A DNA stretch of 64,000 nt from the NCBI RefSeq assembly GCF_002127325.2, contig NC_035437.2:116060916-116124915 (forward strand), in the 5' to 3' direction. A program made the position numbers and the translations under genes. Shown piece by piece: positions 34,641 to 47,046 of this stretch. Positions within the stretch are counted from its first letter, which is position 1. The number at the start of each line of letters is the position of its first letter. This DNA is from Helianthus annuus (Eukaryota > Streptophyta > Magnoliopsida > Asterales > Asteraceae). A model generated the notes under the pieces. It had not been told where the DNA came from, did no database searches, and saw only the letters and a list, made by a program, of their open reading frames with translations.

Positions 34641-35069
34641 ATGGCCAGCAGAAACAGCGGAACATCTTCAAGAAATAACCGAAATGGAAGGAGATCGTCC
34701 ACGGCGGAGGATTCCCTAGTAAACTACGTTTACGCTTTGAGGGAAGCCATAGACGAAATGACGGGGGTAGAAGAAGCATTGGTGGACCGTATTAATCATC
34801 TGACGGTAGGTTTGGAGGGCTGCCTGCGAGAAGTAAACCTCCTGCACCAAAGGTTAAACCTTCTCGCTTCCCCGCCTTTGGTTCCGGTGATAACCCAAAG
34901 GGCGTGGAATGTAGTACCCGAGGTCATCATTCCAGCCGAATGGCACACCATGCACCAAGTACCTCAACCAAGGGTGGTGCAAGGAGTCCCGGTAAGCGTT
35001 CCTCCTCGAGACACCGAAGAGAATGAAGCTACCTTCTACCTCCCAAGGGAGATAGAAGAATGGCTTTGA
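34641..35069 (+). CDS. Unknown ORF2 of the young LTR element (142 aa)
   Basis: The first ATG is at 34641 (MASRNSGTSSRNNRNGRRSS). A basic Ser/Asn-rich start is followed by a predicted helical segment (LREAIDEMTGVEEALVDRIN and HLTVGLEGCLREVNLLHQRL), probably a coiled coil, and a Pro/Val-rich tail. No family is recognised. It might supply a gag-like or nucleic-acid-binding role, but nothing visible proves this. Confidence 0.5.
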   Translation: MASRNSGTSSRNNRNGRRSSTAEDSLVNYVYALREAIDEMTGVEEALVDRINHLTVGLEGCLREVNLLHQRLNLLASPPLVPVITQRAWNVVPEVIIPAEWHTMHQVPQPRVVQGVPVSVPPRDTEENEATFYLPREIEEWL

Positions 35070-36921
35070 ATGACAACCGAGGAGCCATCGGCTAGAGAGT
35101 GTTACTACATCGGGAAGCTATTCCCGAAATTTTCCTAAATAAGTAGAACCCTTATGATAACCTCATGTATCCCCTAGTTATTTAGCTAACTTAATGTAAT
35201 GACTCTCTATGATTAGCAATGTTATGATGGTTTTTAAGATTGATAGTTGTTTTGAAAATAAAACACATTCATGGTGGTAATGGATGAAAAAGGGAACGAG
35301 AAAAATGGAACCATGCACGAAGAACAGAGCAACCCAACAAAAATCTCCATCACAGAAGGCTCAACACGGGCCGTGCCCAACCAACACGACCCCGTGCTGA
35401 GCCCCCTGCAGAAAATCACCAAGTTCAGGTAACTGGACACGGGCCGTGTTCAGCGGACACGCCCCCGTGTCCAGGCTTCTGTTTCAATTCTCTAATTTTT
35501 GTTACTGGCACTTGACCACGGGGCCGTGCCCGGTCAACACGGGGCCGTGTCCAGGATGCCAATAACATAAATCTTTGCTTTTAACCCACTTTTACACATT
35601 CTAATCAACCAAAAACATTATTTTTGGACACATTGAGGACAATGTGTAATTTAAGTGTGGGGGGGATGCTAAAACCTTGAATTTTGCAAATCCTAAACAC
35701 AAGCCTTACACAAAACTCTATTGGAACCGCTAAACACCCCAAATTTTTTTCAAAAACTTCTTCATTTTTTTTATTTACTTGCCTTAGTTTAAGTTGGGAA
35801 TAACAAGTTCTAAAAAGGTTATATTTTTACAAGTTTACAACCGATAGCGTCGTAATAAAAAGAACCAACATAAGAAAATTATGAAAGGGCATAACAAGTC
35901 TAGTTAAAAATTCGATTATATATACTTGATCACATTAAAAACCCATTCCCACAAAAGTGAGTTTTGAGCCTTTATTGAGCATAAAAATATACATATTTAG
36001 ATTAAATGCTCATTTTTCGTTTCTTGTGTGAATAGCCGCTTGGTTCTTACAAATCTAGAACTTGCCACGACGATACATTCCCGGTCCTTACCAACTTAAA
36101 CCCAAGTAAGTAAATGATGGAGGCATTAGGACTAACCATTTTTCTTTCAAAACCATTATTTTTCAATTTTTTTTATCACCTACCCAAAATCCCCCTAGAT
36201 AGCCCCTTTGAGCCTAAACCTTTCATTTCATTACCCCAAAAACCCTTTTTACCCACCAAAAACCTTTTTATTTTTCACCCTTTATTTTAGTAACAAGCTC
36301 GCTTTTTCGTAAACTCACCTTCTTATGTGACGATCAAAAAAAAAAAAAATGATGAAGTCAAAAACAAACAAAAGCTATATAAAAGCTTGTTTGGAGAAAT
36401 ACTTCAAAATAAAAAGATGATAAAAACAAGGTATTTTACGAAAACCGACGCTTGTTACGATTTTCGCCCTTTTTACTAACCACTAACCCAACCACCCACC
36501 TTTAACCCAAGCCTAACCCTTCACCCCAAAAGCCCTCTTGATATTTACAAAGGTAAAAAGTTAAAAAGGAGGAGGATTGATTGCTTGGCAAGCCTATGGA
36601 AGGCGTAAGTTCCATGCCGCTCTCGAGTGATTCACTAAAAATATACACCTTCGGCCGGGTGTTGAGTGATCCCCCGTGAGGTATGTGAACTTGTATATAA
36701 ATGGAATTTTAATAAGGCATGCTATGCCCAAATAAGTAATTTATCTTATGAGACGTTCAAAATAAATCATAACGAATAGGATTGTAAATAAACAAAAATA
36801 AAACTTATAAAGACCTTGGATTCCCGACACTCTAGGACAAGCTAAAAACTTCTCTTCTACCTATTCCATTTGGGAGTGTAAGCCACATTTAAAGAGTTTT
36901 GCTTGAGGACAAGCAAAAGTT
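35070..36921. other. Non-coding 3' interior of the young element
   Basis: No gene. A second polypurine-like run (TTAAGTGTGGGGGGGATGC, about 35651-35669) follows a TTGAGGACAATGTG phrase, as seen in Athila-type elements. The rest is A/T-rich with C-rich patches. Confidence 0.6.
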
Positions 36922-36937
36922 CAAGTGTGGGGGTATT
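36922..36937 (+). other. Polypurine tract of the young element
   Basis: CAAGTGTGGGGGTATT abuts the 3' LTR. Confidence 0.75.
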
Positions 36938-38644
36938 TGATGTGTGTAAAATGCAACATATAAATCACATCAATTAAGGCATAAAACTAACCCTTTTTAA
37001 GTACTAATGTTGGAAAAATAGTGTTTTTGTCTTCCTTTTGCATTTTCAGGATTAAATGAGCTCAAAATCACAAAAGAAGCAAAAAGACAACTAATTCTAG
37101 CATAAATACAAGAAAAGGAACAAAAGTAGACTGCCCGGACCCTCAACGGCACCTCCCAAGGCAAAGGAGAAGAAACAGAGTCTGAACACGCCCCGTGTCC
37201 AGCGAACACGGGGGCGTGCCCAGGAAGCAGCGGAAAAGACAAACCAGTAGAAGCTTCCATTGCCCACCACGGGGCCCTGTCCAGCGGGCACGGGGGCGTG
37301 GTGAAAGTACAGCAGGCGCATTAATTGTAATTCGCAATTACAATTAATGAAGAGAGAGAATGTCAGACGGGCACGGGGCCGTGTCCAGCGGACACGGGGC
37401 CGTGTCCAGCCTTCTGTTCAGCCTATAAATAGAGGAGCTTGGCTTCATTCTCTCTCATCCCTTGGCACACCACCTCTCTCACACTTCATCCACCACCCAC
37501 CACCACCACCCACCACCACCATAACACCATCATCCACCACCATCATCCATTGTCCATCGTAGAGTGTGTGAGTCGTCTCGGGATCCAAGATTGATCGTAA
37601 GAGTTCTTGACAATCAAGGCCATGTTTGCCTAAGTCTCTTACATCACTTGGTGAAGACAAGTGTTTAGTATAATACTTTTTATTTTTAATCTTTTGCACT
37701 TTTTATTTGGTTTTGTATTAATGACTTTAATAACTAGTTACTTATGTTGAAGGTGATCTTTCCTTATCGTTTGTCCGTGGTGTCTTGGCATTATTTTACT
37801 GTCTATATAAAATAAAAGATTTTCACCATTCATATCTCCACGGTCTATATGGAGGTATGTTGGCTACCTGGTCGGGGGTTAAGGGAACGGTTTGGTAAGG
37901 GTCTTGCCCTTGTTCAGCGTTTAGAGGTCCTGCTTGGGACATGGGTCAAATTTAGTAGGATCTCCTTCAATGCCCATAGGTATTGGATGGCGGGGATCCA
38001 AACTCTTTGACCCCCTCATAAGTTAACTACTATTAATACTATAACCCAGCTATTTAGGACTGTATCCCTGCTGACTCAGACTACTTAGCCGAGGGTAACG
38101 TCACCGCCAAAAGCGAGGCCTACCACAATTTGCGTTAATAACTTAATTCATTATCTTTCAATAATCCGACCCTTTAGGATTGTATCCTTGCTGACTCAAA
38201 CTACTGGGTTGAGGGTAACGTCGCCTTCAAAAGAGGGGCCTACTACAATAACTAAGATAATCTCTTAAACAAGTGCAAAAGTGCGAAAATAATCAAAGGT
38301 TATACTAATACACGTGTCGGATCCAAGTGATTCATCTTGTCTATCTGTTTTTATTTTATTTTTATTTTCAGCATTTAGTTAGTTTTTATTTTTCTTAGTT
38401 TAAAACATTTTTTCTCACTTTTTGATTTGGTTAGACGTTGAGGATAAACCGGTATTAAAAGCTCTTGTGTCCTTGGACGACCTCGGTATCTTACCAACAC
38501 TATACTACGTCCACGATGGGTGCACTTGCCCATATGTGTGTTTAGTGTTAGTAAATATCGTGTTTTATAAATTTAAAACTTGGCTAAAAGTGTAAAAAGG
38601 GGCTTAAATATACATCTAAATTATATTACACTACACACGCATCA
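36938..38644 (+). repeat. 3' LTR of the young element
   Basis: It is 1707 bp and near-identical to the 5' LTR. It has two instead of three GC-rich modules before the TATA box (37423) and a longer CCA run near 37490-37550. Confidence 0.93.
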
Positions 38645-39800
38645 ACGTCACGAGTATTAGTTCTAGCATACATGCAACTAGCATCACGTATATTTATGCA
38701 AACAGTTATTCGCAAGTGATAGATTGACAATTTGAATCATTCGTTTGATAAGTTCGATTTATAAGGAACGTATGTTACACCCAAAATTCGATAAAAAGGG
38801 GTCAAGTATACTCACAGTGCGTATTTGGTTGGATTGACGGGATGATGCCAGAGAATGCCCTGATTTCAGACTGATTACATGAGTATTGGATTACGAGTTA
38901 AATGGTGTCAGAATATGCGAAATTGGACGATAGTTAGGTCGAAGTTGGCCCATTCGGATGAATGGCTCGATCGAGTGTGCTGCCCGATCGGCCAGCCCGT
39001 CCGATCGGCTAGCTTGGCTGATCGGCTGGACCGCGCTACCGATCGGCTGGACCGCTCGATCGGCCAGCCTGTTCAGCTGTTCTATGGCGACTTTCGCGTG
39101 TTTTTCGGTGGTTTGGTCGAGACGCTATTGTGACGGGTTGAACAACTGAAATCCCATCAATTCCGACCTGTTTTAACGGCCGGGAATCACCCCGTTTCAT
39201 CAGAACTGGCCGTTCTTGGTGGTTCTTCCGTGTTTAACCCGAAATTGGTCGTCTTATCGTTAAGAATCAGATCTTTGACCAACACGACACTAAGAATGAG
39301 TAGAAGGTCGGCATAAGCTCTGGTTCTATCGTTTTAAGTATCGATCTGATGTGAAAACCTTGATTATTCTTGCGGAAGTTCTTAGATCTGAGTTGTTCTT
39401 GGTGGAATGAGGCCAACACTTGAAGTTCATAAGAACTTCATGATGACATCACTCTAGAACATCTCAAATCTGTAACTTCTTGATCGGAAAACATAGATTT
39501 AGACGAGGATTATGCAAAATCGTATGGAAACCATTCGGATCTGAGTTGTTTTTCATGGGATGACATCACTCTTGAAGAACTCCATGGTGACATCACCCTA
39601 AAACACCCCAAATCCGTTGATTTCACGGTTAAAAGTCGAAAATCCAAAGGTAGAAAGATGAAAGAATGCATATCGATCAAGGAAGTACATGATTTGAGTT
39701 GAAAACTTACAAGAATCGCGAGAAATCGAGAGATTAAGGGGCTGGAACGTCCTGGTCGAGTAGCAGCAGCAACAAAAAGTGTTTGGAGTGAAAAGAGAGG

Positions 39801-39808
39801 TATTTATA
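39801..39808 (-). promoter_or_regulatory. TATA box, left LTR of copy 2
   Basis: TATAAATA on the minus strand, at the same place as in copy 1. Confidence 0.65.
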
Positions 39809-40549
39809 GGCAAGGGAGGAGGAAGAAGGAGGAGAGGTGGCCTGGTTCGGATGGCCCACTCGATCGGCCGGCCCAGCCGATCGGCTGGCCCGTTCGATCA
39901 GCCGGCCCAGCCGAATGGCTGGCCTGTCCGATCGGCCGGCCCAGCCGATCGGCTGGCCCGTTCGATCGGCTGGCCCAGCCGTTCGGCTGGTCCGTTCGAT
40001 TGACTGGCCCTGCCGTTTGGCTGGCCCGTCCGTACGGAAGCCTTTCGATCCTCGTTTTTGGTGCGTTGCGATAGTTTGGGCCATGTTTTATTATTTATTT
40101 ATTTATCATAAATAATCACAAAAGGGGTCGCATATACGCATCTATATATCCAATTCTCGGTGTGATGATCGAGTTACGCGTGCCTTCGAGTGCGTTCTTC
40201 GATGTGAGGAGCCACAATGATTATCGGGGCACTACTAGCTCGTGTTGCCGTCATCGTCACGATGGCTGGAGACATGGTACTCACCCGATAGTCTTTGTTA
40301 GCGTTGCTTGTTTACGTTTTGACACCTCACGGTTATCGAGGAGGGTAGATTAAGTCCTCACTCAACATCATCGTGAGTGTTACAATTTATGAAAATAGGT
40401 TTGTAATAGCGATAGAACATGCGTAATTATTCGATTATACTTCGATTTAGCGATATATCTGATATAGTTACATTATGATCCGAATCTCTGGTGCTAGGCG
40501 TAACGAGTGTATCGAGTAGTAACAACGCTCGAAGGTGCGGATTATTACA

Positions 40550-40566
40550 GTCTCCCCTGCTTTAGG
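40550..40566 (-). other. Polypurine tract, copy 2
   Basis: CCTAAAGCAGGGGAGAC on the minus strand, identical to copy 1. Confidence 0.8.
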
Positions 40567-41099
40567 AAATTTCGTCCCGAAATTAATCCATTAGTAGGGT
40601 CGTAAGAGTTGGTGCGAATGAGAGTAGCGATTAAAGCGTCTAGATAAGCGAGCGATCGATTAAAGATTCGACGAGTGAGAGCGGTGAGAAGATACGATTC
40701 GAATAACCAAAAACGATGACACACACAAAAGCGACTCCATATCGTTTTAAACTTACCGATAATCGATTAATCTTCGAAGATATTTAGGAAAATCCCCTCA
40801 TGGCGCGGTGCTAACTGCATCGATGTCCACACCAACGCTATGGGGAGGGTTTTTGTTATTTTGATAACAGATTTTCGAGTTATACATTTTAAAAGAATTC
40901 GGCGGCGAAATAATTTTAAGAAAATTTTCCTACAACGTGAGTTCGAGCTGAAACTCGATTGTCGAACCATCGTTTTCGGGAAGATTTCTTTTTGTCATTG
41001 CAAAAGTTTTTAAGGAAAAACTGAACTTATGAAACTTCCTTTGGGCACGGAGCTAAATTGATTCGATGTTTTCTTCATGTTGTAAGGAGATTTCACTTG

Positions 41100-42620
41100 T
41101 CCAACGGTTTTAACAAAATTTTATAAAAATCGGTTTTCTTTAACAGTACGGAAAAATGATTTACATCGAGCCCCACGTGGCACTTTCCCACGAAAGTTTG
41201 TTAATATGATTAAAACACTTATATATAGGAAGTACCAGCGGCGTATCCACCATGTCTTACCCATATTACCTCTGTTTCGTGAAGCGGTGTCACGCGCGCC
41301 GATAAGACACAGATAGAATTTCGATCCCTCGGTCCAAGCGATAGAACGCTAGACCGAGTCTTGAATTGAAGCGACTTGGATGTAGACAAGGCGTTGATAG
41401 CGAATGCGAATAGTTCGATCATACGAAACATTGATATGGCACACTGGGTTAGACGACGGTTGATAAGCGATAGCGAATGACGCGATTTTGATTCGACTAG
41501 ATGCGATGTCGATTCAATCCCACATAAACCTACATGGCATGTTTCCATGAGAGTTGCTAATATAGAAAACACCACGTTTCTCATGTTAGTTTTGTCCCGT
41601 GAAGCGATGTCATGTACCCTAATTCTACACAACTGCGATGACTTCCAATGATAACCGAATATCGATAGGCAATAGGCCCTGGTAGATGATAAGTGACGAT
41701 CGTTGCGTTGCGAACGATATGTGATTTGATTGAGTTGAATATGCCACAACAGTAACTATTGCTAGCCCGCATGGCCTCTTTCCACGGAAGTCTGCTAATA
41801 TGGTCAAAACACCACCATGTTTCGACCCTCTTAGTTTCGTCTCGTGAAGCGAGGTCGTGCTTGCTAAGATAACACAGATAACACGAGTATCGATGAGTGA
41901 TAGCGACACGCGATGAGAGTATCAAGTCGATGAAACAGGCGCGAAATGCGTTAAGGCGAAAAGCGACGAGTGAGTTTCGATACTCGTCTAGCGATCCACG
42001 ATAAGCGATCCACACCAGGCGGTAGAAGTTCACACAATAGCCATTAACTAGCGTTAGAGATTGCGAGATAGACATCAGATACGATTGCGATTTCGAGCCG
42101 TATATCGAGTGATTTAGATTGCGAGATGGATCCAGCAAAACTGCGATTGAGTTGCGTCCTAGACTTACGACCAGTCTTGCGTTGCTCCAATTGCTCTTCG
42201 GGGTGAACTCACCTAAGTCCATCGATGTGGCAATTGCGTTACGTACGCAGACTTACGAGAAGTCTCGCAGTGATGCGATTTTAGTTTTGTTACGCCTTGC
42301 GATCGATTTGTATCGTGTTGAAAATAACCAATATGATATAATAGGTCTAATAACGTCCCAACTCCACATGGCACTTTCTTCATGAAGCTTCGGTAGTATG
42401 GTAAAGCACACCTTGCGTTACCCCTACTACTTATGCCCCGTGCTTTGGTGTCACGCTTCGTTGACATGGCCAAGACCCTTGATCATGCTTTTAAACATTA
42501 TGGCACCATTAGAACTTCACCACGATCTCCGTACACAGACCAACATAATCTCGTGTGCACCCGCGATTAGTTGTTCCTTGCACGTACATCGTACCTCATT
42601 CTAAGAGTGTTGTAAGGGTA
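41100..42620 (-). repeat. Degenerate tandem units, copy 2 interior
   Basis: Counterpart of 5760-7250, with the same CATGGCA…TGCTAATAT…AAAACAC…CACCATG framework. Only the first unit carries the 35-nt motif. No protein is encoded. Confidence 0.65.
41211..41259 (-). ncRNA. Conserved stem-loop motif, copy 2
   Basis: Stem UAAGACA/UGUUUUA on the minus strand, with one G-U pair that is an A-C mismatch on the plus strand. The loop is identical to copy 1. Confidence 0.6.
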
Positions 42621-42833
42621 AAATACATTATATAGTACATAGTGCTAGCGTTTAGACGGTGCTAGAGTAAAAGAGAAATAGAGTCCACATGCGACAATAG
42701 ATGGAATAAGCTCCACACATAGAAGAAAATGATAGCGATAAGTCGTATTATTTTACAACAACATTAGAAGCATAATAACGTTGCTGTGAAGGACACTTGC
42801 GGAGACTACGGCTATTACTGACTTCCTTCAGAG

Positions 42834-43973
42834 TTACGGTCCTGCGCGGCAGTGCTGTGTATGATGACCATACCAGTTGCAATTTGTGCAATAGCGACAA
42901 TTTGCTTCTAGCGGGTGATGATACGTGCACGTGAAACACAGGGGATGGGGCCCATTGTAAGCACGTTTCGGTTGAACTGGGACTGATTGGAGAGGTTCGG
43001 GTTGCGGCAGTCCGGTTGTTGAAGAGTCTGGGCTCACGGTCTTTCGTTTGCGGCTAGGTTGCGCTTCCTGAGATGACGCAGTGTCGTTGTCGGATTCGCC
43101 TGATGATTTGACAGAGACATTGTCAGAGCGATCCTTAGAGGAACCTTCAGGGGAGTAGTCGGATGAATCCTCGTCCGATTCGCCAGAGGAATCGTCGGAT
43201 GAGTTGATGATGATTGCTTGATGAGCTTGTCTGACAGGCTTCTTGGAGAAGAACCCGTCCAAGACTCGTTTACTGTTGATCTCTGCGGCTAAACGGTAGG
43301 CTTCTTCGATGGTAGCAGGTCTTGCAGCTTCTACAAAATCACCCACACTCTCAGGTAAGCCGCGGAGGTACTTCGCAATGGCTTTTCTTGGAGTGTCAAC
43401 TTGACTTGGGCAGATTGCACTAAGCTGCTTGAACCTTGCTGTATAGCCAGCATTGTCACCTTCGGTTTGCTTGATCTCCCAAAATTTGTTTTCTAGCTTC
43501 TGGACTTCATGAGGGGGACAATATTCTTCCTTCATGAGTTCCTTCAGCTCGTCCCAAGAGAGGGCGTAAGCTGCGGAGATCCCACGTTTGTTGCGTTCGG
43601 CGGTCCACCAGTCGAGTGCTCGTGATTGAAATACCCCGGTAGCACAAGTAGTACGGAAACTATCGGGACACCCACTTTGTCGAAGGGTGACTTCGATAGA
43701 ATCGAACCACTGGAGCAGTTGGGTCGCACCTCCTTCACCTGTGAATTCCATCGGATCACAGGCTTTGAAGTGTTTGTAGAAGAAAGTGGATTGCGGCTCT
43801 TCCGTCTTAGAGTCCTTCGCGGCTCGAGCGTTGCTGAGAGAGTGCACTTGAGCGACAATCCGAGGAATGAGCTTGACCACTTCCTTGGTCACAAGCGAGG
43901 CAATCCTCTTATCGGCGCTTCGTTTGGCTCTTCTCCTAGCTATTCGTTTCGAGATAGAGTTGTTGGAAGGCAT
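42834..43973 (-). CDS. Intact gag polyprotein (379 aa), copy 2
   Basis: ATG at 43973 (MPSNNSISKRIARRRAKR). A basic N terminus is followed by a retrotransposon gag domain (about residues 60-220, with FTGEGGATQLLQWFDSIEV and WDELKELMKEEYCPP). A Ser/Asp/Glu-rich linker with SDDSSGESDEDSSDYS follows, and a zinc knuckle CTNCNWYGHHTQHC at the C terminus. There is no protease or polymerase downstream; the frame stops soon after the knuckle. The intact gag contrasts with the lost primer site, so protein could be made but this copy cannot copy itself. Confidence 0.85.
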   Translation of the reverse strand: MPSNNSISKRIARRRAKRSADKRIASLVTKEVVKLIPRIVAQVHSLSNARAAKDSKTEEPQSTFFYKHFKACDPMEFTGEGGATQLLQWFDSIEVTLRQSGCPDSFRTTCATGVFQSRALDWWTAERNKRGISAAYALSWDELKELMKEEYCPPHEVQKLENKFWEIKQTEGDNAGYTARFKQLSAICPSQVDTPRKAIAKYLRGLPESVGDFVEAARPATIEEAYRLAAEINSKRVLDGFFSKKPVRQAHQAIIINSSDDSSGESDEDSSDYSPEGSSKDRSDNVSVKSSGESDNDTASSQEAQPSRKRKTVSPDSSTTGLPQPEPLQSVPVQPKRAYNGPHPLCFTCTYHHPLEANCRYCTNCNWYGHHTQHCRAGP

Positions 43974-45299
43974 CTAGACAGAGAGAGATTTGGAATGAGA
44001 TTCGATCATAATGATTTCGAGTTTACGATGCGATTGAGCGCGGTCGAAACTTGTAACGTGCAATATAAATAGACTTCACATAGGAGCCACATAGGAGACA
44101 CGAACTTCATAGATTTTCACACAATGTCTTGATTGTACTTAGATATAGATAGCTGTAGTTCATACTTACACACACATATATTACGGTTTAGAATGCGCGA
44201 GGACGCGTTAAGGGAGGGATTGCGAGGGAAATCGGACAATTGGACATTAGTTTTGCTGTGATCATTCGGTCTTTGTTTTGGATTGCGATGGTTGTGCGAG
44301 TTGTGCGCTATGTAAAACAAGGAGCGAAAATTGATAATCGCAATTAAACACATAAAACGTAACTGAGTTCATCAAATCGTAAAATCCGGTGAGTTGTGGG
44401 CTTAGTAAGATACTCAGAGTGCCTCGGGTGTTTAGGCGTCGACTACCCAAGGTAACTCAATCACACCCAACAAGTTCGTGCACACGCGTTGACTCTGGAG
44501 GTTTATGCTTCCATTGGGATGCAGTTCATGGCATTCATCCTCCAAGTCATTGCGTGGCTCGAGTCATTGTTCAAGAGAATCCATAACAACTATATTGCGA
44601 TAATATTTATTACATTTGTTATCCCATACTAACAAATAATACAATCAAATAAGTCATCACAGATTTCTTGTCCTCTCGAACAATTCAAATCTGACAACAT
44701 AGATTTTAGGTGAGTTTCTAGACTTCCTAGCTTGATTTGATGTAGACTTCGACTAAACCTGCAACATACGTTAAAATATTGTCAATACAAAAGTATTGGC
44801 GAGTGTACAGGTTTGATATGTAATAGAATAATAGATTAAAAGTGCTACGAATTTCCATATGCATAAACGTAATACACGACATATATACTCACAAAACTGA
44901 TACTACCAGCTAAGTCCTCGATGCTCGACTCTTCGATGGCATAACTAGACCCCGTCGGGCGCAATAGTACTATACTAGTCGTGGTGGGACGTCACGAGTA
45001 TTAGTCCTAGCATACATGCAACTAGCATCACGTATATTTATGCAAACAGTTATTCGCAAGTGATAGATTGAAAATTTGAATCATTCGTTTGATAAGTTCG
45101 ATTTATAAGGAACGTATGTTACACCCAAAATTCGATAAAAAGGGGTCAAGTATACTCACAGTGCGTATTTGGTTGGATTGACGGGATGATGCCTGAGAAT
45201 GCCCTGATTTCAGACTGATTACATGAGTATTGGATTACGCGTTAAATGGTGTCGGAATACGCGAAATTGGACGATAGTTAGGTCGAAGTTGGCCCATTC

Positions 45300-45530
45300 G
45301 GATGAATGGCTCGATCGAGTGGGCTGCCCGATCGGCCAGCCCGTCCGATCGGCTAGCCTGGCCGATCGACTGGACCGTCCGATCGGCTAGCCTGGCCGAT
45401 CGGCTGGACCGCTCGATCGGCTAGCCTGGCCGATCGGCTGGACCGCTCGATCGGCTAGCCTGGCCGATCGGCTGGACCGCTCGACCGGCTAGCCTGGCCG
45501 ATCGGCTGGACTGCTTGATCGGCCAGCCTG
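45300..45530. repeat. Expanded 17-bp minisatellite in the right LTR of copy 2
   Basis: About 13 units, alternating GATCGGCTGGACCGCTC and GATCGGCTAGCCTGGCC. The matching array in the left LTR (38965-39075) is about half as long. Confidence 0.85.
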
Positions 45531-46258
45531 TTCAGCTGTTTTATGGCGACTTTTGCGTGTTTTTCGGTGGTTTGGTCGAGACGCTGTTGTGACGGGTTGA
45601 ACAACTGAAATCCCATCAATTCCGACCTGTTTTAACGGCCGGGAATCACCCGTTTCATCAGAACTGGCCGTTCTTGGTGGTTCTTCCGTGTTTAACCCGA
45701 AATTGGTCGTCTTATCGTTAAGAATCAAATCTTTGACCAACACGACACTAAGAATGAGTAGAAGGTCGGTATAAGCTCTTGTTCTATCGTTTTAAGTATC
45801 GATCTGATGTGAAAACCTTGATTATTCTTGCGGAAGTTCTTAGATCTGAGTTGTTCTTGGTGGAATGAGGCCAACACTTGAAGTTCATAAGAACTTCATG
45901 ATGACATCACTCTAGAACATCTCAAATCTGTAACTTCTTGATCAGAAAACATAGATTTAGACGAGGTTTATGCAAAATCATATGGAAACCATTCGGATCT
46001 GAGTTGTTTTTCATGGGATGACATCACTCTTGAAGAACTCCATGGTGACATCACCCTAAAACACCCCAAATCCGTTGATTTCACGGTTAAAAGTCGAAAA
46101 TCCAAAGGTAGAAAGATGAAAGAATGCATATCGATCAAGGAAGTACAAGATTTGAGTTGAAAACTTACAAGAATCGCGAGAAATCGAGAGATTAAGGGGC
46201 TGGAACGTCCTGGTCGAGTAGCAGCAGCAACAACAAGTGTTTGGAGTGAAAAGAGAGG

Positions 46259-46266
46259 TATTTATA
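46259..46266 (-). promoter_or_regulatory. TATA box, right LTR of copy 2
   Basis: TATAAATA on the minus strand, followed in sense by a CTG-rich leader. Confidence 0.65.
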
Positions 46267-47046
46267 GGCAAGGGAGGAGGAAGAAGGAGGAGAGGTGGCC
46301 TGGTTCGGATGGCCCACTCGATCGGTCGGCCCAACCGATCGGCTGGCCTATCCGATCGGCCGGCCCAGCCGTTCGGCTAGCCCGTTCGATCAGCCGGCCC
46401 AGCCGAATGGCTGGCCTGTCCGATCGGTCGGCCCAGCCGAATGGCTGGCCTGTCCGATCGGCCGGCCTAGCCGTTCGGCTGGTCCGTTCGATTGACTGGC
46501 CCAGCCGTTTGGCTGGCCCGTCCGTACGGAAGCCTTTCGATCCTCGTTTTTGGTGCGTTGCGATAGTTTGGGCCATGTTTCATTATTTATTTATTCATCA
46601 TAATTAATCACAAAAGGGGTCGCATATACGCATCTATATATCCAATTCTCGGTGTGATGATCGAGTTACGCGTGCCTTCGATTGCGTTCTTCGATGTGAT
46701 GAGCCACAATGATTGTCAGGGCACTACTTGCTCGTGTTGCCGTCATCGTCACGATGGCTGGAGACATGGTACTCACCCGATAATCTTTGTTAGCGTTGCT
46801 TGTTTACGTTTTGACACCTACCGGTTATCGAGGAGGGTAGATTAAGTCCTCACTCAACATCATCGTGAGTGTTACAATTTATTAGAATGGGTTTGTAATA
46901 GCGATAGAACATGCGTAATTATTCGATTATACTTCGATTTAGCGATATATCTGATATAGTTACATTATGATCCGAATCTCTGGTGCTAGGCGTAACGAGT
47001 GTATCGAGTAGTAACAACGCTCGAAGGTGCGGGTTGTTACAACAGT

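Larger units (their letters stand above)
33170..35560. repeat. Dispersed paired CACGGGGCCGTG modules
   Basis: At least seven modules lie in the interior (about 33175, 33255, 34040, 34138, 34555, 35365-35460 and 35518), with more in the LTRs. Each is usually a pair of ACACGGGGCCGTG or ACACGCCCCCGTG words about 20 bp apart. Single words fold as GGACACGG…CCGTGTCC. Some lie inside spaces between ORFs, not in conserved protein. Confidence 0.8.
31345..38644 (+). mobile_element. Young non-autonomous LTR retrotransposon (Athila-like primer site)
   Basis: It has TG...CA ends and a perfect 5 bp duplication, ACGTC (31340-31344 and 38645-38649). The LTRs (1702 and 1707 bp) differ by roughly eight substitutions that I can see by eye, plus repeat-length changes, so the insertion is recent. 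The primer site fits tRNA-Asp as in Athila-type Ty3 elements. The 3.9 kb interior holds two small ORFs and no polymerase or integrase. Confidence 0.92.
30864..40549 (-). repeat. Left LTR of copy 2, split by a nested element
   Basis: The LTR segments are 30864-31344 and 38650-40549 (about 2381 bp in total). Its 17-mer arrays lie at 38965-39075 and 39847-40040, and the minus-strand TATA box at 39801. Confidence 0.85.
30864..47041 (-). mobile_element. Gag-only (TR-GAG-like) LTR retrotransposon, copy 2
   Basis: The same family and strand as 2839-12171. The left LTR begins TGTCACACCCC and the right LTR ends TTGTTACA, with flanks ACGGT (30859-30863) and ACAGT (47042-47046), four of five matching. 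The left LTR is split by a younger LTR element (31345-38644). The gag ORF is intact. The right LTR has lost its first 58 bp together with the primer-binding site and adjacent leader, so the copy cannot start reverse transcription. Confidence 0.88.
44571..47041 (-). repeat. Right LTR of copy 2, 58 bp and primer site deleted
   Basis: The left edge joins GAGTCATTGT of the leader to TCAAGAGAATCC of the LTR. Intact copies show that about 650 bp between them is gone. Both parental sequences share ATTGT at the joint (44566-44570). The 17-mer arrays lie at 45300-45530 (expanded) and 46295-46530. Confidence 0.85.
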
